Shown one piece after another: positions 23,832-32,550 of a stretch of 64,000 nt of DNA (the stretch's first letter is position 1; every line of letters begins with the position of its first letter). Source of the DNA: JBBRHQ01 sp963815645 (GTDB lineage: Bacteria; Actinomycetota; Thermoleophilia; Solirubrobacterales; 70-9); the NCBI GenBank assembly GCA_963815645.1, contig CAWFHL010000001.1:1736001-1800000 (forward strand). The letters run 5' to 3'. The position numbers and the translations under genes are program-made. The notes under the pieces are model-generated. The model was not told the DNA's origin. It worked only from the letters and a program-made list of their open reading frames with translations, and did no database searches.

Positions 23832-25199
23832 TCAGCCTGCGCCCCGCTGCCGCGAGGCCACGAAAGCCGCTCTCGCCACGGCGATGAGTGCCGCGCAGGC
23901 CCCGATCAGCACCAATCCGGCGCGATCGGAGCGAGCCAGGTAGTAGAGCAGCCCGCCGGTTGCTGTGATGCAGGCGCCTGCGCCAAGGTAGGCGAGGCCC
24001 CGATCCCACCCTCCGGAGGCGGTATGCCGGGCATGCAGCAGATTGACCAACCCGAAGACCAGGAGAAAGGCCAGCGAGCCGAAGGAGACGATCTCGGTGA
24101 TTCCGGGTAAGAGCGAAAAGACCGCCCCGGGCAGCGCAATGGCGAGCACCGCGCCGATCGGCAGGCCCCCGCGCTCGCGGGCGAGGGCGGCCGGAAGCTC
24201 GCTCGCCAGGCTCACGTCGCGGACCAAGCGGGCGGTCGCGAACAGCGTCGCGTTGATCGCGGAACTGGTGGAGAACAGAGCGCCCACCGTCGCCGCCCAG
24301 AGCCCGAAGCCGCCCAGAGCCTGCTTGCCGGCGAGTGCAAACGCGACCTCCTTTTGGGCGATGATCGTCCGATCCGGCAACAGCATCTGTGCGGCGAGCG
24401 TGACAGCGACGTAGACCAGGACCACCACGGCGACCGAGAGGTAGAGGGCGCGGGGCAGGGTCCGTCGGGGCTCGGCGATGTCGTCGTAGTCGTAGGGCAG
24501 CAACTCGAACCCCTCGTAGGCGACGAAGATCACCGCCGCGCCGAGGAAGATCCCGAGCGTGCCCTGGTTATCGAGCGGACTGAGGCGGGTAGGCGAGAAC
24601 GCCGCGAGGCCGATCAAAGCAACGCCTCCGAGCACGGCAAGCTTTGTGACCACAACGATGTCCTCGGTCAGCCCCGACGTGGCCACCCCGCGGAGGTTGA
24701 CGGCGACGAAGACGGCCAGGATGCCAACCCCGCTCAGTCGGGCAACCGGGACCGGGGCCCCAATCACGTTGGCCAGGTAGTGCCCAAAAGTGAAGGCATA
24801 GACAGCCAGCGCGAAGACATACCCGACGATCAGAAGCCAGGCGACCCAGGCGGCCGGCCGCGTGTGACCTTCATCGCGTAGGTAAGTGAACGGGCCGCCC
24901 GCCCGGCCGGCACGCAAGGAGAGACCGGCGTAGGCATGGGCTGTCAGACCGGCGATCAGACCGCCGATCAGAAAGGCGGCGAACGCCAGGTGGCCTGCGA
25001 GGTCGATGGTCAGGCCGAGGACGCTGAAGATGCCGCCGCCGATCATCCCCCCGATCGCCATGGCGCTCGCCTCACGGAGGCCCAGCAGGCCCTCCCCGCG
25101 CACCCGTCGTGCGTGGCTGCGTGGGTGGTAAGGCGGCCGCGGCCTGCCGATCCCGGGCTTGCTCACTTCCGAGTCTCCCGTGCCGGCGGCTACCCGCAT
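23832..25199 (-). CDS. APC-family amino acid/amine permease
   Basis: This 455-residue protein has about 12 membrane helices. The APC opening motif GEGLLGLREASAMAIGGMIG is present, as is the consensus-like VIFVAYEGFELLPYDYDDI in helix 6. It would import an amino acid or polyamine by proton symport. The substrate is not predictable. The first ~30 residues are basic and unconserved, and a start at GTG (VSKPGIG) is also possible. It is followed by the AhpD-like gene. Confidence 0.88.
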   Translation of the reverse strand: MRVAAGTGDSEVSKPGIGRPRPPYHPRSHARRVRGEGLLGLREASAMAIGGMIGGGIFSVLGLTIDLAGHLAFAAFLIGGLIAGLTAHAYAGLSLRAGRAGGPFTYLRDEGHTRPAAWVAWLLIVGYVFALAVYAFTFGHYLANVIGAPVPVARLSGVGILAVFVAVNLRGVATSGLTEDIVVVTKLAVLGGVALIGLAAFSPTRLSPLDNQGTLGIFLGAAVIFVAYEGFELLPYDYDDIAEPRRTLPRALYLSVAVVVLVYVAVTLAAQMLLPDRTIIAQKEVAFALAGKQALGGFGLWAATVGALFSTSSAINATLFATARLVRDVSLASELPAALARERGGLPIGAVLAIALPGAVFSLLPGITEIVSFGSLAFLLVFGLVNLLHARHTASGGWDRGLAYLGAGACITATGGLLYYLARSDRAGLVLIGACAALIAVARAAFVASRQRGAG

Positions 25200-25283
25200 C
25201 CCCTCGTCTTCTGCCTCAGACGTCTGCCAGCGCTGCGATCTCGCCCCGCCGCTAGAGCAGTTGGCACTGGATCGGCTTGATGA

Positions 25284-25652
25284 TCATTCCGCATCACTGA
25301 TCCAGGCCCTGGCGGCGTCCAGCTCAGCAACGTCGAAGACCTTGACCTTGCCCGGGACCATGAAGCCGAACCCTCTGACGAGGCGACGATAGCCGTCATC
25401 GTCGGTCACCACCGCAATGCGCTCCCATGAGAATGGGTGCTCCATCCCGATCTTGGCGTCGTCCCAGATGGCTGCCGCGGAGTAACCGCCAAACTCCGAC
25501 CCCAGGACGTAGAGCAGCCGGATCTTGGAGCGCCGCTCGAGATGTCGCTCCACGGCCGGGATCAGCACCTGCTCGTAGTCCTCGCCCGTCACCTCACCCC
25601 TCGCTTCGATGCCCAGCACATCGTCCGGAAGGTCTCTAATCAACTCGATCAT
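25284..25652 (-). CDS. SpoIIAA-like (STAS) protein
   Basis: This 122-residue protein matches the SpoIIAA-like STAS family (PF11964 type). It opens with MIELIRDLPDDVLGIEARGE and the core is IRLLYVLGSEFGGYSAAAIW, then FSWERIAVVTDDDGYRRLV. These soluble proteins are unassigned in function, possibly lipid- or ligand-binding. The ATG at 25652 starts the conserved part, so a longer frame upstream is unlikely to be translated. Confidence 0.8.
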   Translation of the reverse strand: MIELIRDLPDDVLGIEARGEVTGEDYEQVLIPAVERHLERRSKIRLLYVLGSEFGGYSAAAIWDDAKIGMEHPFSWERIAVVTDDDGYRRLVRGFGFMVPGKVKVFDVAELDAARAWISDAE

Positions 25653-25880
25653 TCGTTCTCCGATCGCTCGCTTTTGGGTGACAACGCTATCCGCGTAGCC
25701 CCTGCCCACCTTCCCTTTCGCCCAGGCAGAAGCCGCCGGAAGGTTGCCATCGCTCCCCGCGGACGAACAAGGGGTCGCCAGTCAACTCTGCCTTGCCGCT
25801 GCTCCTATGCGCGAAAGGAGCAGGTCAGCTCGGGCGACGCCAGCACGCTGCTGCCCCACTTGCCGATACTTTGCTCATCG

Positions 25881-25901
25881 ATGGCGGGTTGCCTGAAAAC
25901 T
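25881..25901 (+). repeat. Dispersed repeat, copy 8 (short fragment)
   Basis: Twenty-one bases (ATGGCGGGTTGCCTGAAAACT) match the 5' module at 18 or more positions. The fragment ends at the stop codon of the UvrB fossil. Confidence 0.5.
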
Positions 25902-26040
25902 AATCGCGTCGAGGTCCGCGCGGAAGCTCCTTGAGCTCGTCGCGAATCCGGCCGCCTCCTCGAAGCGATCATCCGCCGCCGCCAGCATCTCCTCCTCGAG
26001 CTCGATCAACCAGCCTCTCGGGCTCCTCGGACGAATTGGA
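25900..26040 (-). pseudogene. UvrB C-terminal (UVR motif) fragment
   Basis: Minus-strand reading gives LIELEEEMLAAADDRFEEAA and, after a one-base shift, IRDELKELPRG with a stop at 25900. This is the UVR motif at the C-terminus of UvrB, which contacts UvrC. Nothing of the helicase part is present. It is a fossil, flanked by a repeat fragment. Confidence 0.6.
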
Positions 26041-26076
26041 CGCCGTCTCGCGAGGGCTCGCGTCGCGCCATGGCGA

Positions 26077-28275
26077 TCATGGCCTTGCCGACGCGGGTAC
26101 CGGCTTCGGCGGCCCCGCCTCAGTCGTGCGACGTTGAGGGATCCACTCCAGCCATTTCGGCAGGTACCAGTTCCAATCCCCCAGCAGCTCCATGGTGGCC
26201 GGCAGCAGCACCCCACGGATGACGGTCGCGTCGATCAGCACCGCCACGGCGAGACCCAGCCCCAGCTCCTTGAAGTCGATCAGGCTCAGGGTGATGAACA
26301 CCGAGAAGACGGCGACCATCACAGCGGCGGCGCTGGTCACGGTGCCGGCGGTCGAGGAGATCGCGTGGCGGACGGCATCGCTCGAGCTCATCCCGCCGTC
26401 ATATGCCTCCCGCACCCGGGAGAGAATGAACACGTGGTAGTCCATGGAGAGTCCAAAGAGGATCACGAAGAGGAAGAGCGGCAGCCAGTTCGTTACCCCT
26501 CCGTTCGACGAGAACCCCAGCAGGGACTCACCCCAGCCCTTCTGGAAGACCAGGACGAGCACGCCATACGCCGCCCCCACCGAGAGTAGGTTGAGCAGAA
26601 TCGCCTTGATTGGGATCACGATCGATCGGAAGGTGAACAGCATCAGCAGGAAGGCGAGCCCGAAAACGAACGCGAAGATCAGTGGCAGCCTCTGGTTGAG
26701 CAGAACCCTCGAGTCCTCCGAGGCAGCCGCATCTCCGCTGACGTTGACACTCGCGCCCTCTACCCGCCCGACCGTCGCCGGAACGATCTCCTCGCGGAGC
26801 TGATTGAGAGCCGCGGTCGAAGCCGCATCGGTGCCGGTCCCGCGAGTCGGGACGGTGATCTTGGCGACCGTTGCGTCGCCGCTGTAATCGACCTCGGTGC
26901 CGGGCAGGAAGTTGTCGGAGGAGTCGACCTCGCGACGCAGGGCTGCGATTCCCGCCGCGGCTTCGCCCGAGCGAACGCCGCCAGACTCGACGACCACGCT
27001 CGCGGTGACGCCCTGCACGGGGAAGACGTCCTTGACGCGGTTGTAGGTCTTGATCACCGCGAGGTCCTGAGGGAAGTCATCGACGCCCGTGACCACCGTC
27101 TTCATGCCGAGCGCCGGTATCGCCAGGGCGAGCAGGGCGCTCCCGGCGAGGACGACGGACAACCACGGGCGTCGCGTGACGCGATCGATGATCGCCGGCC
27201 AGAGCCGTGACCCGCCCGCTGCGCTGCGGCGGCGGAGGAACGGGATCCGGCCCCGTTCGACGCGGTCTCCAAGCCAGGCCAGGGTCGCCGGCAGCACCGT
27301 GAGCGAGGCGACCATCGCGATCGCGACGACCAGGATCGTCCCCTCCGCGAAGGAGAAGAAGGTTTTGTCGCCGCTGATGAACATTCCGGCCATCGCAACC
27401 ATCACCGTCAGACCGGAGATCAATACCGCGCGGCCCGAGGTGGCGGCGGCGGTCTCGAGCGAGGAGCGCTCGCTTCTGCCGGCGGCGCGCTCCTCCCGCT
27501 CGCGCCGCAGGTAGAAGAGCGAGTAGTCCACGCCAACCGCGAGCCCGATGAGCAGGATGACGGCCGCGACGTTGTCGTCCACCGGGAACAGCTGGCTGGG
27601 AATGGCGACCAGCGCCATCGCCGCCATGACCGCGGTGATCGCCAGCAGCAGGGGCACACCCGCCGCGACGAGCGTGCCGAAGGTGATGGTGAGGATGATC
27701 AGCGTGACCGGCAGGGAGAGCTCACCGGCCTTGGCGAGGTCCTCACCGAAGGCGTCCTGCACGGCGCCGTTGGCGCTCGCGTCCCCGAACTGCTCGACGA
27801 CGAGGTCCGGATGCTGCGCCTGCACCGCTGCAACTGCGTCGAGACTCGGGTCCACACGATCGGTGGCTTCGACGGAGTCGCCGGCGATCTCGAAGTTCAC
27901 CAAGGCGGCGTGGCCGTCTGCCGATACATCGCCGCGGCTGGCCAGCGGTGCCCTCACGTTCTCGACGTACTGGAGGCGCGTGAGCCGATGTGTGACGTCC
28001 GCGATCACGGCCCGGAACTCGGGGTCCTCGGCGGTGAGCGTGTCGCTCTGGACGAAGACGACCTCGCTGTTCGGCCTCAGCCCGGCGCGGTGGAGTGCCT
28101 GCTCGGCCCTGTGCGATTCACCCGAGAACCGGTCGACGCTGGAGATCTTCTTCTGGCCGATAGAGGAGCCGATCACCACGGCGGCCACGACGAAGGCAAG
28201 CCACCCCCAAATCGCGGCCTTGCGGTGCATCGCGCTCCAGTGACCGGCGCGCGCCGCGAGATTCCTCTTCTCCAT
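26077..28275 (-). CDS. MMPL-family RND transporter
   Basis: This 732-residue protein has two repeats of one helix, a large extracytoplasmic domain and five helices. Marker segments are IGLAVGVDYSLFYLRREREE in the first half and FVILFGLSMDYHVFILSRVR in the second, with the Asp-Tyr pairs of MMPL proton relays. Such proteins export lipids, siderophores or drugs. No substrate gene is adjacent. The ATG at 28275 opens a short cytoplasmic segment before the first helix, IWGWLAFVVAAVVIGSSIG. Confidence 0.9.
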   Translation of the reverse strand: MEKRNLAARAGHWSAMHRKAAIWGWLAFVVAAVVIGSSIGQKKISSVDRFSGESHRAEQALHRAGLRPNSEVVFVQSDTLTAEDPEFRAVIADVTHRLTRLQYVENVRAPLASRGDVSADGHAALVNFEIAGDSVEATDRVDPSLDAVAAVQAQHPDLVVEQFGDASANGAVQDAFGEDLAKAGELSLPVTLIILTITFGTLVAAGVPLLLAITAVMAAMALVAIPSQLFPVDDNVAAVILLIGLAVGVDYSLFYLRREREERAAGRSERSSLETAAATSGRAVLISGLTVMVAMAGMFISGDKTFFSFAEGTILVVAIAMVASLTVLPATLAWLGDRVERGRIPFLRRRSAAGGSRLWPAIIDRVTRRPWLSVVLAGSALLALAIPALGMKTVVTGVDDFPQDLAVIKTYNRVKDVFPVQGVTASVVVESGGVRSGEAAAGIAALRREVDSSDNFLPGTEVDYSGDATVAKITVPTRGTGTDAASTAALNQLREEIVPATVGRVEGASVNVSGDAAASEDSRVLLNQRLPLIFAFVFGLAFLLMLFTFRSIVIPIKAILLNLLSVGAAYGVLVLVFQKGWGESLLGFSSNGGVTNWLPLFLFVILFGLSMDYHVFILSRVREAYDGGMSSSDAVRHAISSTAGTVTSAAAVMVAVFSVFITLSLIDFKELGLGLAVAVLIDATVIRGVLLPATMELLGDWNWYLPKWLEWIPQRRTTEAGPPKPVPASARP

Positions 28276-28385
28276 CGGTGCCCCCCCTTCCTGGGCTGCT
28301 GCTCCGGCGGCTTAGCGGACGCGACGGGTGGGCCGGCAGCCACCTTCCCCATGATCACCCTACGCTCATCGGGGCGGGGCAAGTA

Positions 28386-28556
28386 TTGACACCGTCCGCG
28401 TCGTCGTTGCAGGAATACTTGCTCGCGCGGTTGGTTCGGGATGCCCGGGAGGTGCCCCTCGAGGAGGTTCTCGACCGTGCCGGCGGCCGGGCGGGAGGAT
28501 CGGTCGGGTTGGCCTTCGCGGCTGACACAGTGCACGCCGAGCGCGAACGCGGGTGA
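28386..28556 (+). pseudogene. FitA/VapB-type antitoxin, N-terminally truncated
   Basis: The readable part, SLQEYLLARLVRDAREVPLE then EVLDRAGGRAGGSVG, is the C-terminal half of a ribbon-helix-helix antitoxin of the FitA group. The N-terminal beta-strand that binds DNA (usually ending RAAEAGM before SLQEYL) is missing and replaced by unrelated sequence. Its stop overlaps the toxin start by 4 nt, the usual arrangement. Confidence 0.65.
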
Positions 28557-28949
28557 TCGTCCCGGACGCCTCCGTACTGGCGCCGGCGTCGTCGGCAGAC
28601 GACGGACCGGACGGCGACCTGGCCCGGGACCGGTTTGCGAGGCGAGCAGCTGGCAGCACCCTTCCTGGTGGATCTCGAGGTGGCGTCGGTGCTGCGCCGC
28701 GCCTCGCTGTCAGGGGGGCTCGAGGAGCGCCGCTCGGCCCAGGCGCTGGCCGACCTCTCCGCCTTGCCGCTTCGCCGGGCGCCCCACCTGCCGCTGCTGC
28801 CCCGCATCTGGGAACTGCGGCAGAACGTCACGGCCTACGACGCGGCCTATGTCGCACTGGCCGAAGTCCTTGAGTCTGCCCTGGCAACAGCCGATCGACG
28901 GCTCGACCGCGCCGACGGGGTCCGCTGCGAGATCGAGGTGCTCGGCTGA
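28553..28949 (+). pseudogene. VapC-type PIN toxin, frameshifted
   Basis: The first 27 codons (VIVPDASVLAPASSADDGPD) hold the first Asp. After one extra base near 28632 the rest continues as RGEQLAAPFLVDLEVASVLR (Glu), TAYDAAYVALAEVL (Asp) and ALATADRRLDRA (Asp). All PIN acidic residues exist but in two frames, so no full toxin is made unless the shift is a sequencing error. The truncated partner antitoxin supports real decay. Confidence 0.75.
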
Positions 28950-28969
28950 GGGCTCCGCGGGGTAAGCAC

Positions 28970-29140
28970 GGTCGAGTTGCCTGCCGACCTGTGGAGCGCC
29001 AAGAGCAGGACGAGATCCTCGAGCAGATGAATGCCTCCTTCGCCCGTCACGGAGCAACCCGGATGCCTGGGCCGCGGAAGAGGCCGAGCGCGAGACCGGG
29101 GAGGCTACCCTGATCGACGCGCGCAACCTGGGGAGCTAAT
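28970..29140 (+). pseudogene. Possible antitoxin remnant
   Basis: A short stretch reads VERQEQDEILEQMNASFARH and, in another frame, NPDAWAAEEAERETGEATLI. The pattern resembles the C-terminal region of MazE-type antitoxins (compare RETWEATLIDGL at 19.7 kb). It is frameshifted and has no DNA-binding part. This is a weak call. Confidence 0.35.
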
Positions 29141-29951
29141 CGCCTGCGACATCGCGACGCAAGAAGACGACGGCCGCCCCGGCCAGTGCCGGAATGCCAT
29201 AGAGAGCGCAAACCCAGAGGGCCCGGACGATCGGGGCCCAGTCGATCGGCGTACGCAGAAAACCCTGCCAGGCGTTGAACTGCGTGCTGAGCAGATAGGG
29301 GGACAACGCGCCAAGGCCCGGCAGGATCCCGATCAACTGCAGCAGCAGGGAGAACATCAGCGTGCCGACGATCGCCGCACCACTGTTTCGGAAGACGGTC
29401 GAAAACAACAGGCCGATGCAGGCGATTGACAGGACCGGAACCAAATAGATCCCGAGACTCGCCCAGACAAGGCCAAGCCCGCTTGTCGCGGAGACCCGGG
29501 TACCCGAGAGTGATGTGATCGGGTTGAAGCCCGAGGCAAGGATGCCCGCCGCCAGCGCCACTACTCCGGTGATCAGGATGGCGAGTACGGCGTAGGTGAA
29601 GGCGGCGAGAGTCTTTGCGGCGAAAATCTGTTGGCGCTCGACCGAGCGGGTGAGGATTGTCTTCAGGGTGCTGTGGCGATCCTCGGCGGCAACGATGTCG
29701 CCGGCCACCAACGCAGTGATCAGCGGGAACAACCAGACCGATCCGAACAGCAGCAGCACGAGGGGAATGGCGAGGCCGGTGTCATGGACGTAGCGGCCGA
29801 AGGCGACGTCATTTGGGCCACCGCCACGGGTCGCCACTGCAACAACGAAGATGATGGGCACCACGGCGGCGGCGCCCAGGCCGAGATAGGTGCGCTTCTG
29901 AGCCCGCAGCTTGCGCAACTCCCAGCGGTAGACCGTTCCCATCCCGGGCAT
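29136..29951 (-). CDS. ABC-2 type transporter permease
   Basis: This 271-residue protein has six membrane helices and a charged N-terminus (YRWELRKLRAQKRTYLGLG) typical of ABC-2 exporters. The conserved segment VAAEDRHSTLKTILTRSVER is the usual coupling region. Its ATG overlaps the ATPase stop (TGATG). It works with the ATPase at 29951-30916 to export an unknown substrate. Confidence 0.88.
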   Translation of the reverse strand: MPGMGTVYRWELRKLRAQKRTYLGLGAAAVVPIIFVVAVATRGGGPNDVAFGRYVHDTGLAIPLVLLLFGSVWLFPLITALVAGDIVAAEDRHSTLKTILTRSVERQQIFAAKTLAAFTYAVLAILITGVVALAAGILASGFNPITSLSGTRVSATSGLGLVWASLGIYLVPVLSIACIGLLFSTVFRNSGAAIVGTLMFSLLLQLIGILPGLGALSPYLLSTQFNAWQGFLRTPIDWAPIVRALWVCALYGIPALAGAAVVFLRRDVAGD

Positions 29952-30916
29952 CAGGCCGCGTCTCCAATCGCGGTGGGAAGCGGCGTAGATGAGGGTTCGG
30001 GACCCCCGCCCTCGGTGAGACGAAAGAAGAGATCCTCCAGCGTGGCCTGGTGAGGGGAGAGCTCGAGCACCAGAGCGCCCGACTCGCCCAGCGCGAGGGT
30101 CAGTTCACCGACCGCGGTTGAAGTTCGGGCTCTGAAGAACACCCCGGAACCGTCGGAACCGCCGACCTCCTCGATGCCGGCCTGGGCCAGGCAGACCAGG
30201 CGGGCCCGCTGATCGTCGGTGGTCCTCAGCTGGTAGGTCACCCCAGCCTGTCGGCGCAACTGGGCCAGCTCGCCCTCGTAGACGATGCGGCCGCTGCGCA
30301 CGATCGCAACACGGTTGCATAGCTCCTCAACCTCGCCGAGGAGGTGGCTGGAGAGCAGGACCGTGATGCCACGCGCCGCCAAGTCACGGATCAGCACTCG
30401 CATGTCGCGCATCCCGCCCGGGTCGAGGCCCGTTGCAGGCTCGTCGAGAAGCAGGAGACGCGGATCGCGTAGCAGGGCGGAGGCGATTCCCAGTCGCTGG
30501 CGCATACCGTGGGAATAGCCGCCAACTTTGTCCTTGGCCCGATCGGTGAGTTCGACAATCTCGAGAACATCGTCGATCCGGCTACTGGCGCTACCGCCAT
30601 CCAGGGCTGCGCAGAGCTCCAGGTTGACACGTCCGCTGAGGTAGGGGTAGAAGGCCGGGGCTTCGACGAATCCGGCGACCCCGCTAAGCGCCTCGACCCC
30701 CAGTTGTGGATCGCGACCAAACAGGCGCACCGAGCCCGCGCTGGGACGGATCAGGCCGAGCATCATCCGCAGCGAGGTCGTCTTTCCGGCTCCGTTGGGG
30801 CCCAGATAACCAAATACATCACCGGCCCCGACCGTCAGGTCAACGTGATCCACAGCAACCAGATCCCCGTAGCGCTTGAGCAGGCCGCGGATCTCGATCG
30901 GCGAGGCGTCGCCCAT
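29951..30916 (-). CDS. ABC transporter ATPase
   Basis: This ~321-residue ATPase has Walker A YLGPNGAGKTTSLRMM, signature YSHGMRQRLGIA, Walker B LLLLDEPATGLDPGG and a switch His in LLSSHLLGEVEEL. The ~90-residue C-terminal domain is typical of DrrA/CcmA-like exporters. The start at 30916 (MGDASPIEIRGLLKRYG) lies 4 nt after the LolA-like stop, so the three genes form one operon. Confidence 0.92.
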   Translation of the reverse strand: MGDASPIEIRGLLKRYGDLVAVDHVDLTVGAGDVFGYLGPNGAGKTTSLRMMLGLIRPSAGSVRLFGRDPQLGVEALSGVAGFVEAPAFYPYLSGRVNLELCAALDGGSASSRIDDVLEIVELTDRAKDKVGGYSHGMRQRLGIASALLRDPRLLLLDEPATGLDPGGMRDMRVLIRDLAARGITVLLSSHLLGEVEELCNRVAIVRSGRIVYEGELAQLRRQAGVTYQLRTTDDQRARLVCLAQAGIEEVGGSDGSGVFFRARTSTAVGELTLALGESGALVLELSPHQATLEDLFFRLTEGGGPEPSSTPLPTAIGDAA

Positions 30917-30920
30917 CCGA

Positions 30921-32123
30921 TCAGAGCCCCCGGGCGGAGGCGAGCGCAGCGGCCCGAGGCACCGAGCCGGCGACCACGTACTGGACTCCACCCCGCCGGA
31001 AGCGGACCACGGTGCCCAGGGCCGTATCCAGCTCCTGCCCGGTCCCCCCGTTGATCGAGACGCTGGGCAGGTTGATCCTGCCGGCTCGGTCGCTCAAGCC
31101 GCCCGCATGGTTGGAGTCGACCGGCAGCTCCACGACGGCGATTCCGTCGAGACCGCGGCCGTAGGTGACGAGGGCGCCTAAGTGCCGACCAGCTGAAAGT
31201 AGCCGCACCTCGCCCCGGTCGCGGCCGGCCAGGGTCTGCGGCGCCACGACCGCGAACGGCGTCTGCCTCTGGACCGCGGGGAGGCCGGTGACAGAGCTCT
31301 GCTGAGCTCCGGGGCGCGATCCATTCCGGTACGGGCTGAGCCGGGTGATCGTGGTTCCTGGCGGCGGGGTGATCGCGAATACCGACTCTGGAACTGCGCC
31401 GAAGGAGATATCGATGACCCTGAGCTCGAGCACCGGAGAGTCATTGCCACGCGCATAGACCGCGGCGCGCAGTGGGATGCCTCGGACGGCATCCCAGGCC
31501 AGCTCCGCTCCCCCGAGCAGCCCGCCGGCGCCCTTCGGCGAAACCCGCACCGTGTACGCGGGCTGGCCGGCGACGTCGGAGGGAACGGCGCCGCTCAGGT
31601 CGACCCGTTTCATCAGGCGACCGATCGTCCGCTGGATCTGCTCCTGGCTCGGGGGCTGCTTGGCCCCGGCCCCGGTGCCTGCATTGTCGTTCTTGTGTGG
31701 CGGCAGGAGGCCTTGAAAGGCCGTCCCTGCAGCAGAATCGAAGAGCGTTACGCGCCTGTGATCTACAAGGATCTGGACGTCGCCCGTCGCCTCCCGGCCG
31801 GAGGGGTCAGCCTGCAGTTCGATGCGCAGCCGGCCGTTGGGCGAAGCCCAGAAGCGACCCGAGGCCCCGCTGATCAGCGGATCGGCGCCCTGAATGGTCG
31901 AGCCAGGAATAAGGTGGTTGGTGAACTCGACCCGACCGCTCACCCCAGCGACCGGCGGTGCGACGAGGGCGTCGCGGATCGCGGCCGAAAGAGCCTTCGG
32001 CGCGGGCTCCGGGCCGCTACCGGTCGTAGCCAGCGCGAGGCCGGTGGCGCCAAGCCCGAGGAGCGCCGCGGCGCCGCAGAGCGAGAGCAGTTGGCGAGTT
32101 GAGATGCGACGAAGGAACTTAAT
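30921..32123 (-). CDS. LolA-like exported protein with apparent ATT start
   Basis: The 400-residue product has a signal/anchor (IKFLRRISTRQLLSLCGAAA, LLGLGATGLALA). A LolA/DUF2092-like half-barrel domain follows: VEFTNHLIPGSTIQGADPLI, then DVQILVDHRRVTLFDSAAGT, with a DISFGAVPESVFAITPPPGT end. The open frame runs from a TGA at 32148-32150 and contains no ATG, GTG or TTG before the signal peptide. The codon at 32123 is ATT, with GGAGGGG ending 5 nt upstream, and the residues after it match expected starts (MKFLRRISTRQ-like). It leads an operon with an ABC exporter and probably carries or monitors a lipid-like substrate outside the membrane. Confidence 0.75.
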   Translation of the reverse strand: MKFLRRISTRQLLSLCGAAALLGLGATGLALATTGSGPEPAPKALSAAIRDALVAPPVAGVSGRVEFTNHLIPGSTIQGADPLISGASGRFWASPNGRLRIELQADPSGREATGDVQILVDHRRVTLFDSAAGTAFQGLLPPHKNDNAGTGAGAKQPPSQEQIQRTIGRLMKRVDLSGAVPSDVAGQPAYTVRVSPKGAGGLLGGAELAWDAVRGIPLRAAVYARGNDSPVLELRVIDISFGAVPESVFAITPPPGTTITRLSPYRNGSRPGAQQSSVTGLPAVQRQTPFAVVAPQTLAGRDRGEVRLLSAGRHLGALVTYGRGLDGIAVVELPVDSNHAGGLSDRAGRINLPSVSINGGTGQELDTALGTVVRFRRGGVQYVVAGSVPRAAALASARGL

Positions 32124-32417
32124 CTCGACCCCTCCGATCGGCGCCGGTCAGATCTTGCCAGCGACCCTACTGAGCCCCGGCTCCACACCCCAAAGATACG
32201 GGGTCGGACTAAAAAACAGATGAGCCTAGGACCCGGATCTGGCCCTTTGAGGTTGCCCGCCTCCCGATTGCCACAAGGGGGCGTCCCGTGGTGGTCCGGC
32301 CGCTCTCCGGGAGGCTCGCGCCCCTCGGGGACTGCAGGCCAGGCTTGCGAGCGTGTCCGGCCACAGAGACCCAGCGCGGAAAGACCTGCACGTTGGTCAC
32401 CTCCTCTCTCCGAAGCT

Positions 32418-32476
32418 CTGGTCTCGAAAACCGTTGTGGGCCTTCGGGTCTACAGCGCTTTCGAATCCCACCCCTC
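32418..32476 (+). repeat. tRNA-Ser-derived dispersed repeat, copy 9
   Basis: The tRNA-Ser(CGA) 3' half with type-A variable arm is present, but the T-arm has decayed (CAGCGCTTTCGAATCCCACC). About 20-50 nt downstream, GGATTTGCGCCAATCTTGTG looks like a piece of the 5' module in inverse orientation. The rest of 32124-32550 holds no recognisable gene. Confidence 0.7.
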
Positions 32477-32550
32477 CGCTAGGTCAACCCCAATCCCGCT
32501 CTGCCGCCGGATTTGCGCCAATCTTGTGGCAGCCGCACACCGCCCCAAGA

